DNA from: Cylicocyclus nassatus
Taxonomy: Eukaryota > Nematoda > Chromadorea > Rhabditida > Strongylidae
DNA length: 64,000 nt
Assembly (NCBI GenBank): GCA_958299035.1
Contig: CATQJL010000001.1
Coordinates: 10,701,817 to 10,765,816, forward strand
Reading direction: 5' to 3'
The notes below the pieces were generated by a model. The model was not told the DNA's origin and did not search any database. It saw only the letters and a program-made list of their open reading frames with translations. Positions 1-12,374 of the stretch are shown piece by piece. Position 1 is the first letter of the stretch. Each line of letters begins with the position of its first letter. A program made the translations under genes and the position numbers.

Positions 1-1832
1 AGTACGTCATCTACATTGCCAGTTGGTTCATTCATGGGTCTTAACGAATCAGGAGGAAGTCATCTGGAGACAGGCGGTTTTGTAGCAAGGAGTGCGTCGT
101 GGAACCAAGACAACTGGAGGTAATGTCGACATCATGTGACATTCTTTGAGCTCAACTTTTCCTGCGATTTCGCCAAATTCAGTTTCAGTTTTTTTTTGCC
201 TCTAGTTCTTGGTGTCTTTGCGATCATATTCTTGTTTAAGGTCTGATAGGCCCGTGCCGCCATTAGAGGAGTTGAAAAGTATGGAATGGAATAGTGAAGA
301 TAGTCCTTCCGGGATACCCGCTATTCAAGTTGACGACGACACGACAACACGGGCGGTGCACAGAGCTCCGGACCGCAAACGGGTGTAAAAGATTATTTCC
401 CCCTTCTAAACCTTTTTCCATCTCCTTTTTTGGACGCATTCTTCTTCGCCCATCTCTTCTTTTACTGTCTGTACAGTTCTCATTTGGCTCGCATTGCGCG
501 TTCTGATCACTTATCTAGGGTGTTAATTTTTCCACTGCACAGATCTCAGGCATTTGCATCGAAATTGTTTTGAGACTTTTTACATTACTTATGGTCAATG
601 ATTGCTCAAAGAATGTGCAATTCACTCTGGCAAGAATGAATTTTGCACATTTTCATTTACATAATTCTGTAGAACGGGATTAAGGCACTAGTCTTGCTCG
701 TTATGGCATGTTAATGTTCTCAAAAATACATTGTGATTTTCCAGTGTGCATTTCTTCCTTATGTCGACTTGCTCGCCATTCAGCTACATTTCAAGATGTT
801 TTCACTTATGCTTGGATCGTAATGAACATAAGCCATAGACGTATTAAAGTTTTATATGACCAGAGTACAAGCACACTCAAACACATTCGGAACGAGCGAA
901 GATCTGAAATGCTGTAAACATGTAGTGCTATGGATAACTATAACTTGGCTTGACACTTAAATGATGTCCAAAGCATACTAGCCCTTTTCAGTGATCTAGA
1001 AGTCAAGCAATTGGAGGCTCACAATCATTTTCCAAATCTGAAGCAAGAAAAATTTGAACTAAGCTATTTTCAGAATTGATTGAAAATCTAATCGATTCTG
1101 AAGATCCATTCATTTTGCTTTTTTTTCGCAGGTACATAAGCTTTAAATAGTCTAATAGATTTGCAAAAATTGTACATAGAGCGATTGCTCATCAACTTCA
1201 CTCGTGTTAGGAGAAGAACTATAATGCTTGCTAGGTTCTTTTAAGTTCAGTTACTGTATGGCAAAACAGTTTCTTAAATGCTCGTATTCATTCTCAGCCT
1301 TTTACCTTTGGCTTTTCTTAATTGATAAGTGGTGATCACTTCATATAATGTTGAGTTGTCCTCATGACTTGAAACATAGTTGCTTCTGTCTGAAAACCAT
1401 GCCTTTTGGCGCTATTTCTGCGAAAAAAGTGCTTTGAAGTGCAAATATAAACTGATAACTGCTACCATAACTAGCTTAGATTTTATTTCAAATCTTGCTT
1501 TTGAAATACTGGAGGATTCTCAGGGCGATCAAAGTTTGAGATGATTTAGCATTAGCACTAGGCATCCTTTGCCAATGAAACTTATCAGATTTGTCGGGGG
1601 AGGAGGACAAAATTGAAGAGGCGTGGCGTCAACCACAAATTCCAATTTATAAGGTTGAAACGAAAGTTCTATCTCGCTGCTGCTTACGCACGTACCGCTT
1701 GTCTGAAACTGATCCACATTAAACTCTTTCTGCATTTGCATTTTTTGTTAGTCACCTCATGATCCCTTCACTCGTCATTTCGCACATACACTCGATACAC
1801 AGAGTCATGTACTCTGGTGAGCTTCACTTTTA
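1..1832. other. No recognisable gene
   Basis: I found no gene, RNA or repeat here that I can support. Reading frames are short and have no recognisable motifs. The composition is AT-rich with scattered T and A runs, as in the rest of the intergenic DNA of the window. An exon too short or too diverged to recognise could be missed. Confidence 0.5.
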
Positions 1833-2235
1833 AGGCAGGGTCCGGCCAAAAATACGTTTTCTAAAAAATCTACTCACCGGGGTTATCTGCAACACTGAAT
1901 CCGAAAATCCACATTAGAAGGCGCAAAAACGGCAGGAACATGCGTCTTCCAAAGTTGTACAATTTTGAAATTCGTTGGTCCCCGCCAGACAGAGGCGCAG
2001 AGTCGCTGCGGGACCCTACTATTGACTGTGGCGGCATGCATACTCTACCGCATAGCAGGAATTCGCAGAGGTCGGAAGAACTCCCTCCCCATGCGTGAGT
2101 TCCCCCACTTTCCGGTCGTTTTTCTTGCATTAGGTCGAACGTTATGACCTCTTGTTTGCGCGATGTTGTGTCTGAGGGGGTCCACTTTCGCATGGCACTA
2201 AAATCTAAAGCCCCCACCTTGCCCGGACACTGCCT
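1833..2235. mobile_element. Short inverted-repeat element, AGGCAG termini
   Basis: The left end reads AGGCAGGGTCCGG. The right end, read on the minus strand, is AGGCAGTGTCCGG. The block is about 400 bp, richer in GC than its surroundings, and has no transposase-like frame. An element at 51961-52309 has closely related ends (AGGCAGCGTCCAGG), so this is probably a family of non-autonomous DNA transposons. I could not fix a target-site duplication, so the superfamily is open. Directly after it, at 2236-2250, is a second terminus-like string (AAGGCACCGCCCACC) related to the end of the 8491-9003 element. Confidence 0.6.
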
Positions 2236-2250
2236 AAAGGCACCGCCCAC

Positions 2251-3362
2251 CTAAATCATGGATGGTGAGTCTTGATGCATTATAGTAGCCGCTAGCATAG
2301 TGATGCAAGATTTCTCAAGTGTTGAAGTTGCATAAAGGTATGCGTCGATAGTTAGATTTTGATTTTACATGTTTCGAATTCCGCACGAATTTATGCTTTA
2401 GAGGAAGATTTGGGTTATGTTGGCAAAAATCAAATAAAGTCGGGAATCTTTTAGTGATATTGCAGCTGTCGTCTGCTGATAAGTCAGATATTTAGCATTT
2501 GCGATGACTGAAAGACGGTAAACGGTGCTTTCTGTCCAGCAGCATACCCACTGTGGCGGTTGAGTGACACTTTTTTGATGGAGATGAGCTAAAACATAAA
2601 CTCAGAAGAGTTGAACACACTACTTACCACCACGATACATACATTACTTACCATCACTAATACGAGAAGAAAGCACAACAGCAATCCAGCGCACTCCCCT
2701 AATATAGAAGGGGAAGAAGAAGCGTCGTATTCTTGGTCGATTTCGGGATAAACTCTGTGAATCCATTCCCTTGAGAGTGCCGTTATAGGTAATTGGTAGA
2801 GCATCATATCAAGCAACCTGTGGAAGCGGAGCTATAAGGCTGTATGTTGTAAGGAAAAGTAAGCCAGCAAAAAAGCAATAGTGTTAAACATATGGCAACG
2901 CTGAGCTTCTGTTTTGTGAAAAGAGTAGTTTTCTAAAGTGCCATTAAAAGAGAAAGTCGTTATAGACTTATGCGTTTGGGAACATAATTGAAAGACCGAA
3001 GATGACATACTTCAGGTAAAAGACTAAACATACACAGATGTCACGATGTGCGCACGCATCATGAATGTGTGGAGCACAGGATATAAATGTGCCAGAATGA
3101 TTCTATTTGTGCGCAATGGATCACACAAGTTGGATTGCCACTGTGTGTATCGTTTACAACTAAACCTCTTTTCACGTAAAAAATCTCTTGCAAAGAACGG
3201 AGAAGAGACCAAATTAACGTGTATTAGGAACCAAATTTGTAAATATGTGCAAAGTTTTCTAGAAGTTTGTTCTAAGCACAAAAGGCAAGTTCGACATTTT
3301 CACCGAGCAGATTTAAAAGTATGTCATAATTCTAATCACGCTTGAGTTTGTATTGATTAGCA
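2251..3362. other. No recognisable gene
   Basis: AT-rich sequence with only short unmatched frames on both strands. The two overlapping frames at about 3024-3345 lie on opposite strands and show no family resemblance, so I treat them as chance. Nothing else can be supported. Confidence 0.5.
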
Positions 3363-3607
3363 GTACTTATTTATTTATTAATTCGTTATATGTGCAAGCC
3401 CATGTGGCAATGAAACAAAAGAAATTAATGCCGGAATAGTTGAAAAGAAACTAGAAACATAGCAACGAAGAAGCAATTAGTAAAAGAGGAACATCCAAAC
3501 ATTAACAAAACAAAACAACACATGTCACGAACGATTTGATGTTGAAAGCAGATAGTTTTCAAGAGTAGCTCTAAACTGAATAGGTTTTACTGGGAGCATC
3601 TGCATTC

Positions 3608-4421
3608 TTAGAAGCTTATCAAGGTCACGGTGACTCTGTTTATGAAAAAGTTTTTCCTTACAATCCTTCTCGTTCTAAATATTACAATCTTACTTGGACC
3701 GCCCCTAATTTCAGAGTTCCTGCGCTCAAAGAGATCTGCCGAATTCATTCGACAACCTCCAAATAATATTTTATGTGTCATCAAAAGATCAAACTTCAGT
3801 CGTCCAACGCTCAGATTTTCCAGCCCCAACCTTTCATTGCGAATGTTGAAGCCCGGTAATTGACTGTACACAAATCCGGCCAGCAATCCGGCCAGCTACG
3901 TACCAGCAATTTCCTGGTGAAGCTGCTTTGAACTTTCTTTATCCGGTAGGCGGCGTAACTCAAAGAAGGATTGAAAATGAAGTACCATATTCAAGTAACT
4001 ATCGAACGTAAACCTTATATGCTCGAATTAAAATTTCCATATCATTAGTTGTAAGAGCTCTGAAAAGGTATGTACTGCAACGGTGCCCTTTCCAGCAGTT
4101 CTCTCTCTTTTCTTGGGAGAATAGTCCTTGTTCTTGACCAATCGACCACGACATCAAAACTCCTTGCAATCTCTTCCTGTCCCCAAGACGTGATACATCA
4201 CCATAAAGTTTGAAATCATCAGCAAGTGCAAACATGACAGCGTTGCAAACAATTTCGGGTAGTTCGTAAGTGTAAATATTGAATAGGATTGGAGAAAGAA
4301 CTTCACCTTGAGATACACCACTGGTCATATATCTTGGACTGGAAAAAGCTTCATTCACAAGAACTCTGAAAGTGCGATTGGACAGAAACGCTTGAATCCA
4401 CGCAATATTAGGCTGCTGCAT
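3608..4421 (-). pseudogene. Reverse transcriptase fragment, CR1-like LINE
   Basis: The first frame (4421-3999) contains WIQAFLSNRTFRVLVNEAF, then GVSQGEVLSPILFNIY, which is RT motif B (normally G-x-PQGSxLGPxLF), and then FALADDFKLYG, the catalytic motif C with A-DD in place of Y/F-ADD. After a frameshift the minus strand continues with YLFRALTTNDMEILIRAYK and then the thumb/tail frame 3886-3608. At least two frame changes and in-frame stops separate these pieces, so it cannot encode a working enzyme. The RT is split upstream of 4421 by a mariner copy, and its motif A lies at about 5400-5503. Confidence 0.8.
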
Positions 4422-4499
4422 AATATCTGTCCGATTTTTTTGTCTTATTTTTGGAACAGCTTTTCTAAGAGAATTTCATCTCTAATGCGGTATTGTTAG

Positions 4500-5396
4500 T
4501 ATCGTTAGAAGGCGCTTTTTTTGCTCTTTCTAAAGCATATCAAATTACAATAAATTACTTGATGTGAGGAGAGTTCAGGCCTAAAATCTCAAGTGGTTGA
4601 GGTGCGTTCTCACCCTAGAAGTATGTTCTTGCGAGAAATCTCCACAATGCGCTCTTCAAGTCAAGTTCTTTCATCAATGGCGGAATAAGGGTTAGAAGGC
4701 TAGTGTATGCAGAAGCTCAGTTTCATGAAGAAAACGTCTTGCTAGTAAAATTTTCGCCAGAGAGCGGAGCAAATGATAATCTGATAGAGCGAGGTTTAGA
4801 GAGTATTTTGGGTACTGAAATACCTTCCAGTCAAGTTGTGCAGGAGAGTTTTGACGACGTTTGCCGTATGAGGCCATGCTTCGTCATGCAGAAAACCTCA
4901 CCGGATCTGTCTCTTAGGCTTTTTCAGCGGTAGGACCTGGTTTAAACGCTGCAGTTGGATTGCTTACGATGTGGTTGATCGTCGCCTACTTGTCCAGCAA
5001 TTTACAGTGCAGGACGTCCTGCCCGTCCCCCGAAGAGTCTTGTTCAGGGACACCCTGTTCAGCTCCTGCTCTTTTGTATCAATCTCATCCTTTTTTTGTC
5101 TCATATTGATGAGCGAACGCCATGTTCCATAAGTGACACAAAAATTTGTGCAAAAGCGCTTCTTTTCATAAGGAAAAAGGCGCAAATGCCGAAATTGCTC
5201 CTTTTTTCCTTTCAAGATTTTCATCTTTGGAAGCTGCTAGATCCGAGTGAATCAGCTTTCCACCGGAATCAGTAGACGTATTTCAAAGAGCACATTCAGC
5301 CCTTCCAAATGATACACACATCTTGCCGCAAATCAACCGCTCCTCAAAGATATGAGTACGAAAATGAAAACGCTACGAACTTATGGAACGACCTAA
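4500..5396 (-). mobile_element. Decayed mariner transposon nested in the LINE
   Basis: The right end at 5396 is a TTAGGTCGTTCC-type inverted repeat (minus-strand reading) followed by TA, the mariner target. The left end near 4500 is degraded and only approximate. Inside, on the minus strand, are mariner transposase remnants. The insertion splits the reverse transcriptase of the surrounding LINE, so mariner arrived after the LINE. The TIR matches the ends of the larger non-autonomous element 5589-7280 and scattered ends at 15.2 and 16.4 kb, which suggests this mariner lineage mobilised them. Confidence 0.65.
4692..4905 (-). pseudogene. Mariner transposase fragment
   Basis: On the minus strand, about 4905-4820 reads LHDEAWPHTANVVKTLLHNL. 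This corresponds to the mariner block around the second catalytic Asp (HDNARPHxA...), with the acidic D kept and N/R changed to E/W. A frameshift follows, then VFQYPKYSLNLALSDYHLL, matching the hallmark HPPYSPDLAPSDYHLF with the third D replaced by N and P by L. Upstream (5224-4964) only weak traces of the helix-turn-helix half remain. The frameshift and the lost catalytic positions make it inactive. Mariner identity is secure from the YSxxLAxSDYHL signature. Confidence 0.8.
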
Positions 5397-5588
5397 TAGT
5401 TTGTAAACTAATTTTTGGTGCAGAACCTTATCAAAGGCTTTAGTGAAATCGATGTGTACAACGTCCGTAACTTTGCCAACATCTAAGGAGCGTGTCATTC
5501 GTATGGTTCCAACCTTAATCAAAACTTTAGTAAGCTCAAAAAAGTGCTAATCATGAAAACTTAAAAAAAGCAGACAAATGACATGGTA

Positions 5589-7280
5589 TTAGGTCGTTCC
5601 GAAAGCAATGTCGTTTTGTCCAAGTGAACGCTACATTTCGTGGAAGCAAGATTTCTAGGAGATCTTGGTAGCATTCGATGCAGCATTTCATTCTCTTTCT
5701 AAAGGTTATATGAACATTGCACAATATTCGATGAGCTCCAAAAAATTATCGAAATCTGTGACTCATGCTTTTTGAGAAGGTCAAATTTCACAATTATCCT
5801 AAATTTTTACAACAATCCTCCGAAAGAGTCCAAGTAACATGCGGATTGAGAACCCTATAGAAAACAGCACAACTTTTTTCTACTTTCTAGTGCTCGTCAT
5901 AATTTTTATAGAAAATTTTAATGAAACTAAAAAATTTAGCAAGCTCGTCTCAGACACAAATGCATCAAACATCAATAAATTTTCGGATCTTGAAATTTAC
6001 AAAGGTGGATTATGGTTGGACACTAAATTTACAAAGAATGAGCGTTTACCGCTTCAGATTAGCAACTTTCGGAAATTTCGGGTAAAGCCTGGGGCGCCCT
6101 GGAAAACCTGAATTATGATGATTCTATCTTGGAAAAAGTGATGAATCGGAAACCAAAAACAACTGATAAAAAAGGAGAAAAAGCTGCGTCGAGTGACACC
6201 CAAGTTGCTTGCCAGTTGTGTTCTGTGAGGTTTGAGTTGACCATGTATGGAATTTGATGGCACTGAAAAATTGATTCTACAAACTCTGAGAAGCAAACTA
6301 AGGAAAAGAAAAAACTGTTTTGTGTCCTATAGAATTTGCTCTGTTTATGTGTTACTTGTACATCTTCGGGGAATCATTACGAAAATATACAAGGTGTCCC
6401 AAAAAAATGTGAACACAGTTTGATTGGTAATAACTTTCTTATTTTGATGTATTTTGCCGAGCTTGAGGCACCATTCTATAGAGCAAGATCTAACTTAGAT
6501 TTGCAGTATGGAGCGAATCGTCGATCTCTCTTCATTACTGTAGGATCACGGTAGAAACTTCGACAAGGATTTTAGGCCCTTGGAGGCCATATTCTGCCTA
6601 GGAACAAAACCAAACAAGCCAAAAACTCTCATACTATGGTAATGGAAGCCGCTGATTTCGAATATGAAATTTTCGCCGCACTGTGATGCTTCTTTCCAAG
6701 GTTATCCCAGGTAAATCGTAATAACTGAATTCCCAGCATTTGTCAGAAAGGTGATTACACCGTCAAAAAAGCTAAAAACACTTACAAAAAGTTGCGTAAT
6801 GGAATCAGCGTGCGCGAAAACCCTAGTACACAAATTTTCAGATTTCTTGAAAAGAATTTTGTCAAATGGCATATTTCACAATAGATCCACATGCTAGAAG
6901 TTCATACCGTAATCCTACAGTAACAAACACCGACCGATGATTCGCTTCATACTACAAATCTAAGTTGAACCTCGCTCTACAGAATGGTGCCTCAAGCTCG
7001 GCGAAAGACATGAAAGCAACGGAGTTATTAACGATCAAACAGTGTTCACATTTTTTGGGACACCCTGTAGAAAAATAGCCGAACTTGACCATGACAAAAA
7101 GCATGAGTCGCAGGTTTTGGTAATTTTTTGAGAGCTCATCAAATATTATACAATGAAGTTGCAACCATTACAAAGAGGGCAAAATGCTGCATCGACTGAT
7201 CCCAAGAGCTCTTAAAAATCTTGGTTTCACGAAATGTGGCTTCATTTGAAAAAATTAACATTACTTTCGGAACGACCTAA
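5589..7280. mobile_element. Non-autonomous mariner-like element, TTAGGTCGTTCCGAAAG ends
   Basis: TA flanks both sides (5587-5588 and 7281-7282). The left end TTAGGTCGTTCCGAAAGCAA is mirrored at the right, and similarity continues about 130 bp inward (ACATTTCGTG..., GATGCAGCATTT...CTCTTT). There is no transposase frame. A second complete element, 6390-7067, is nested inside, so net length is about 1 kb. Related ends occur at 15139-15273 and 16270-16393. Confidence 0.8.
6390..7067. mobile_element. Non-autonomous TA element, CARGGTGTCCC ends, nested
   Basis: It is flanked by TA (6388-6389 and 7068-7069). The ends CAAGGTGTCCCAAAAAAATG and, in reverse, CAGGGTGTCCCAAAAAATG continue into long arms of about 180 bp that share GTTTGAT..TAATAAC, GAGCTTGAGGCACCATTCT and TTCATTACTGTAGGAT. 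No coding frame is seen. The element at 20948-22484 has the same arm plan, so they form one family of long-TIR non-autonomous elements, best placed in Tc1/mariner by the TA target. Confidence 0.85.
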
Positions 7281-7282
7281 TA

Positions 7283-8078
7283 TTTGCATTATTTGCAAAT
7301 ACCATGTCCTTTGCAAATATTTCTGTCTACGTCTATACGATTTTTATTTGAAACTAATCATGCAATACACTCTGTTCCAATCAGATGTTGACAGGAATAT
7401 CATACTTGAACACTACGTCCGCTATGCAGTACGAGATTTTGCGAGTCACAGATTCTAATAGCGAAGAAAATGAGGAGATGTAGATTTTCCTTTAGCACTA
7501 TATGACATATTGTACTTGCGAAAGGGAGAACCATAACGAGACCTACGCCCGCCATCCAAATCTTGGCTTGAGCATCAAACATTGACTTCTGCCACCCTGC
7601 GGCTAGCACGAAGCACTGCACTAGAGAGTGCAGGCTGAATTTTATCGAAATGCTGGTCAGAAGATTTGCAATGAAGTAGGGGTCGTAAGCAAAAGCAAAA
7701 GCACCGAAGGCTCCTTTTTTCCAAATAATTTGGAAATAAAAGAGAGAAATCGGTAAAACGAGTCACAGATTAATGTGATGGCCTGTGAGGCCCAAAACAC
7801 AAATTTATGCATTTCTTTATACAAGCCTTTGTTTTCAATGCCTATCCAATCAACTTCAGCAAAAATGCCGAGACTACTATATAATCGCAACGGAACTGCT
7901 CCAACAAACTCTTATAAGCACACTATTAACTCCTCCAATAAAGTGGGAGATGAGTAGTTTGTCGGTAACTGTATGGTCGCTATGGATCAATTTCAAGTGT
8001 TAACGACGCAGAAGGCAGCTCCTGCTTTGATAGCTCCATGAAAAATAAGCAACCCCTACAATCTGACTCAAACCCGTA
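7283..8078. other. No recognisable gene
   Basis: Short, overlapping frames on both strands (about 7400-8003) carry no motif I recognise, and several overlap each other antisense. I see no repeat or RNA. The stretch lies between two TA-flanked elements and is probably ordinary intergenic DNA. Confidence 0.45.
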
Positions 8079-8290
8079 CAGTCGAGTAGATTTTCTGCTT
8101 AATATAGTGTGCTCGCACTGAAGGTGAAATGCGATAAAATTTGCGGATAAAAAAATAGCTACCCCTGTAATGCCGGCATTTGCATACGCAAAATGTTGGC
8201 ATTACTGGCGTGGCTACTTGTTCACGCGCAAATTTTACCGCATTTCTCCTTCAGTGCAAGCACACTATATTCAAAAAACCTACTCGACTG
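8079..8290. mobile_element. Tc1-like MITE with CAGTCGAGTA ends
   Basis: TA duplications (8077-8078 and 8291-8292) bracket a 212-bp near-palindrome. The ends are CAGTCGAGTAGATTTT and its counterpart CAGTCGAGTAGG. The arms extend inward (TATAGTGTGCTYGCACTGAAGG, AATGCGRTAAAATTTGCG). The CAGT start with a TA target is the Tc1 plan. The whole element folds on itself and carries no frame. Confidence 0.85.
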
Positions 8291-8490
8291 TAATTCGAAT
8301 CTAACTTGGTTAGAATGTCGATCATCGACTCTGCCAGTACGCCTGCGCACGCCTGCAGGATAGTACGCTTTTACATAATGTTTTGCTTAAAAAATTTCTA
8401 TTAGTCGAACGTATCGGTGACATACATATGAGATCAGAATTTAGAATCAAAAAAGCTTCAGCTGTTTTGGAATTGATGGTAGCTGTTTGA

Positions 8491-9003
8491 AGGCACCGTC
8501 CACCCACATTTTCAACCTCCATGTTTTGGTCGTTCCGGGGCCCTCTCATTTCCTTTCCGAATAAGAAGTCGAAAATTCGCAAACCCCAACAATTCCCGTC
8601 TCGGAGAACCCGCAAGCCGGCTTTCTGGAACGGTGATTGGATAGGCGCCCACGGATGAGCGGGCATTACTGGAGAGGGCGGCGTCGACTTGGGGTCCTCA
8701 TGCATCTTCACAATTCGGAAGCGATTTTCTTGTTTCCGAAACAACATTTCGAGCCGCGGTTTGGGCATTGGCTAAATAGAGGGTCCTACTATCACAAGCT
8801 GCCAAAAGCTCAAGACTTCTAACTTAGGGGGGGGGGGTGGAGGACATTAGGTCGCCGAAAAAGGGGGTCCCGGCGGTCATTTGCGACAAATACGCACTCT
8901 TGTACATGCGCGGACATGCGTTCCTGCAGGGAATCCGCGCGGGACTCTTCCAAATTCGGCGACCTAATGTCCTCCACCCACTTAGGGGTCCTGAACGGTG
9001 CCT
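8491..9003. mobile_element. Inverted-repeat element, AGGCACCGTYCA ends
   Basis: The left end reads AGGCACCGTCCACCCAC and the right end, reversed, AGGCACCGTTCAGGACC. No transposase is visible. A second, smaller element (8828-8979) sits inside with its own target duplication. The terminus string recurs at 2237. The overlapping frames across this block are on both strands and look like chance products of GC-rich inverted repeats. Confidence 0.6.
8828..8979. mobile_element. 152-bp fold-back MITE nested in 8491-9003
   Basis: The arms GGTGGAGGACATTAGGTCGCCG (left, after a G run) and their reverse complement (right, TCGGCGACCTAATGTCC...) are nearly perfect. A six-base direct repeat ACTTAG lies at 8822-8827 and 8980-8985, so this is a clean insertion. 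The superfamily is not clear from the ends. Confidence 0.75.
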
Positions 9004-12000
9004 TTAACGCACTACCGCTCAATGGCGTGTGGCAGGCACCCAGTCCTTGAAAAGACGTGGTGCCTAAGTTGCTTAGTCGATCTAATTTGTGTTCATGTAT
9101 TGGATTTAGGCTTGAGAGTACTTTGGGTTGTCTTATACTGTCGCAATGACCACAGCAGTCTGCAGCAGACTGCACCTAACTGCAGCTGAAGGCATTTACC
9201 GCTGCGGCCGCTGCGGCCGCAGCGGCCGTAGCATGTTTGCTAAAAGAAAGAAAATTTTGGTTCAAAAAGGAGAGATGGGAACTTTTGATTTTCCTAGACG
9301 TCATTCAAGATGTCTCGGTTGTGATGGAAGTCGTTCCGTCTCTTTACGTAAACATGATGCGGTCGTCACTGCGGCAACATGAAACAACCCGATGTTAGCC
9401 CGCCACTCTTCTAGCAAGGTCCGCCCACTCCGTTTAGTTCTATAAGAAACTTTTTCGCGCTCAAAGTGCATAGAATAGTGGCTTTGAGGTAAATGACTGC
9501 GCAGCCTCATACAAAAACTCAGCCCCGCCCCGTCAGGTGACCCCCTCAGTGGCAGGCTCTGCCCACCTTTCAAAAATAATGAAATGCGAATAATATTTGA
9601 GCAAATTCTAGCAATTTTGCCGAGTGGCTGGAGCCTGCCACAAAGAGCGAGGTGGCCCTGTTCATTTGAAAATTCATACTTGATGCAAAGGTGAATGCGT
9701 ACATACATGCAGCGAGGCGTAGAAATGCGCGGAAACGTCTCTTCTACAAGGACAAACTTTGAGAGGATTGTCGACGTGATTTTCGGATCATCGTAAGGAA
9801 AGTGCAAGTGAAAGAATGGCAACAAATGTCATATTCAGGTCGTTAGTGATTCTGAGATTGAGAGTAACAATGATGATTTCGATACTAAATTTTGATACAT
9901 TTACAGTTCTCAAACGTAAGAACATTGCTATGCAGAGATAAACTGAGATTTTTGACCCGTTAAGTGTAGAGTTACTATCGTTGAAGTGAAAGCATAAAAA
10001 AATGGGGAGAGGCTAATTTAATGCTGGATTCCAGTGAATTTGCCACACAATTCTATGCTGAGATCAACGCATTGTATTCTAAAGCGTCGCAATTTTTGAG
10101 TGGTTAGTTTTCGCTCGCGCAAGTTTTTCGCTGTCTCTATTTCACAAATCGTAAGAGGACATCAGCATGCCAGCTCTTCCTGTACTGCGTGAAGTAACGG
10201 TAGGTGCTTGTATGAAGTGCCATTTATTGCGACGCTAAGAATATCACGAAAAATGAGCGATACATCATACTAGAACCTTTTCATCGCGTAAACATGCTTA
10301 ATTAATTATATCAATGCTACTACTATCATATTGGCTTCAAATATGGAGACCTGGATTCTCCACTACGCCAAATCGATGATAATAGAGGGCGAAAACAGCA
10401 AGCAAACTTTCTTCAGGAATTTGAGTTTAGAATCAAAATAAGTGGAACAGCTCTAACAAATCGAGGCGCAGAGTCGCTGTAGGACCACATGGCTTTAGCT
10501 TTGATGACATGCGCAGTCCACCAATGAAGAGAATAATAAAATGGACGAGGCTAACCGGCTAATGCGCAAGTATTTTAACTTCTCGAGCGAGTTTTCCTCC
10601 CCTATTCTAACATTTGGGTTCTCCAAAGCGCAGTTGTTTCCGAGAGTTTACTTGCACATAACAGTAAAATCCCATAATCCTACCTTATTCCGCACAACGT
10701 CCTCAGAAAAGCTTTGCTCCGATTTAAAGATCGCCAGCGTTTTCTTATTGTTCTATTTAAAGGATACTGATAAAAACATAAAATTAACAATTTTGCATGT
10801 GAAGAAAGAAACTGAATTCATGGTGCGGTAGTGCCCCATGTGCATTCAATGGTATATTGCCGGACAAGCCATAAAATAGGTGCCGAAAGCATTGGACAAG
10901 GGAGATATTAGCTTTTCCGTTATACGATATCCTAGCTTAACAGCCGAGTGGGGCAAACAGCTTAGAAAGGTCTGTAATTAGGAGAAATAACATTTAAAAC
11001 ATCTGCTGCTGACAGATGTTATAGAACACCAACTTCAAGGTGAGCAAAGTTCACATGGAGAGATGTCACAGCAGCAAGGCTATGTGTAGCGGCAAAGCTC
11101 TGAATCCTTTCAGGAGAAACTGTTTTTCAGCTCTTTCATGTCATGCCCGCCACTTCATGTTACTTGCTTCGTGCTGCTTATATAATTGCGGCCGACATAT
11201 CATCATTACGACGATGTTTGCTACATATATTACGGAGCTTCATCTTTTTTTGCAATATTCGCGCTCCATTCCTAACCTACAGACAGAATTAGGCTTGAAA
11301 AACGTCTCATAATAGATTTTAGCTAAGTTGATACATAGATGTTTTTGCAGGGTGGTCCAATAAACTGAACTCATTAGACTATCCGCGCACCAACCACTAC
11401 ACTTTGATCGAATAATAATTAATTTCACTCAGCACTCAGAATAATTTATTCAACAAATTCAAAGTGACCGTGCCAGTTTCAATTCAAGCATCAGTCAACG
11501 TATATCGCATCCGTTTTCATGCATATAAAAATTGCTTCGTAGTGCCCAGATCGAGAAAGGGGATCAATGCGTTTTCAACCAACCCTGGTTAGAGAACGAT
11601 ATGTCGCCAATGGACAATCTCCACCCTTTGCGTACATCTAGCACGACATGCAGCTATTTATGTGTGCAGATTTTGTTGCAGACGTTCAGTGGTCCGTGTC
11701 CTCTCCTTTCGACGACATGGCGTCCTCAAACCAGTAGCTCTTAAATCAACTATTATAGCTTGTTGTGCCGATCTCAGCATTTTCGCCTATTCATAAGATG
11801 TTTTATGTTTGTTCAGTAAATAGATTCAAAGGACATATGAAGGTTATGGGAAAACGTGTCACGTCTTCGCGAAGTGTAAGCAAAAAAATGTCAAAATTCG
11901 TACGTCTCATAAAATTTTGAGGTGGAATATGGAGGTTGAAAGTATTATTCCAGTACGTAGTACCAATGTCGAGGTTTTAAAGCACTGATTACGATCAAGC

Positions 12001-12221
12001 CTAGGCTGTACCAATTATTCTTTAAGAAAGTTACCCCTTTTCACATCACCTAAACGACCTTTCTTTGCTTTACCATTTTCAGTAGCTCGTAAGGCTTTAT
12101 GAATGGTAATCTTTGCAGGATCTTTGGGTGCTTCAACGATCTCTTTAGTTTGCCTGTGACAAATGGCTTTACTATAATTTCATGTTAAGAGCGTGAGACC
12201 ATCAGTCATTATCATTAGGTT
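9004..12221. other. Intergenic stretch with minor palindromes
   Basis: No gene is recognised. Noted items: a GC-rich NotI-type palindrome at about 9201-9226 (GCGGCCGC occurs twice); a small inverted repeat at 9549-9559/9629-9639 (GTGGCAGGCTC / GAGCCTGCCAC); and at about 10462-10485 a string (GAGGCGCAGAGTCGCTG) also found at about 1991 inside the 1833-2235 element, probably a stray fragment of that family. A 96-codon frame at 10541-10831 matches nothing I know. Confidence 0.4.
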
Positions 12222-12310
12222 GTCTCATAACTTTTTCATTTTTACATTTCTCAGTTCAAATCAGGAAGCATACCATTCGATAGAGCAGAGCAAGCTCTAT
12301 AAGTAGCGTG
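12222..12310. mobile_element. Orphan end of a TTAGGTTGTCTCATAA element
   Basis: TTAGGTTGTCTCATAACTTT at 12223 matches the ends of the 18803-19488 element. About 55 bp further in lies GATAGAGCAGAGCAAGCTCT, the subterminal motif shared by several elements in the window. I do not find the matching right end nearby, so it is probably a truncated copy. Confidence 0.6.
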
Positions 12311-12374
12311 TTATGCACCTGCTTCAATACAACTTGAGCTGGTAGCCAAAGCTAAAGTTCCAGATACTCACAAA

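Larger units (their letters stand above)
3365..5503 (-). mobile_element. Decayed CR1-like non-LTR retrotransposon (3' part)
   Basis: Read on the minus strand, this is the 3' half of a LINE. At about 5503-5400 the translation gives DVVHIDFTKAFDKVLHQKL, which matches reverse-transcriptase motif A. The RT resumes at 4421-3999 after a nested mariner, then runs into a C-terminal region (about 3886-3608) with the spacing of CR1-type RT tails (RLKFDLLMTHKILFGG, then RKNFFINRV). The end at about 3384-3365 is a run of AATAAATAAATA on the minus strand, typical of CR1-like 3' ends. There are several frameshifts and stops, and the 5' part (endonuclease, ORF1) is missing. CR1/Jockey is the best clade guess from motif style. 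Confidence 0.75.

Noticed and set aside
8322..9189. Several overlapping frames of 60-148 codons on both strands
   Set aside because: They run across GC-rich inverted repeats of nested MITEs, overlap antisense, and show no domain.
9301..9825. 174-codon minus-strand frame, the second longest in the window
   Set aside because: It has no recognised motif, low-complexity start, no paralog here, and overlaps an antisense frame; length alone is not enough, though a real exon cannot be excluded.
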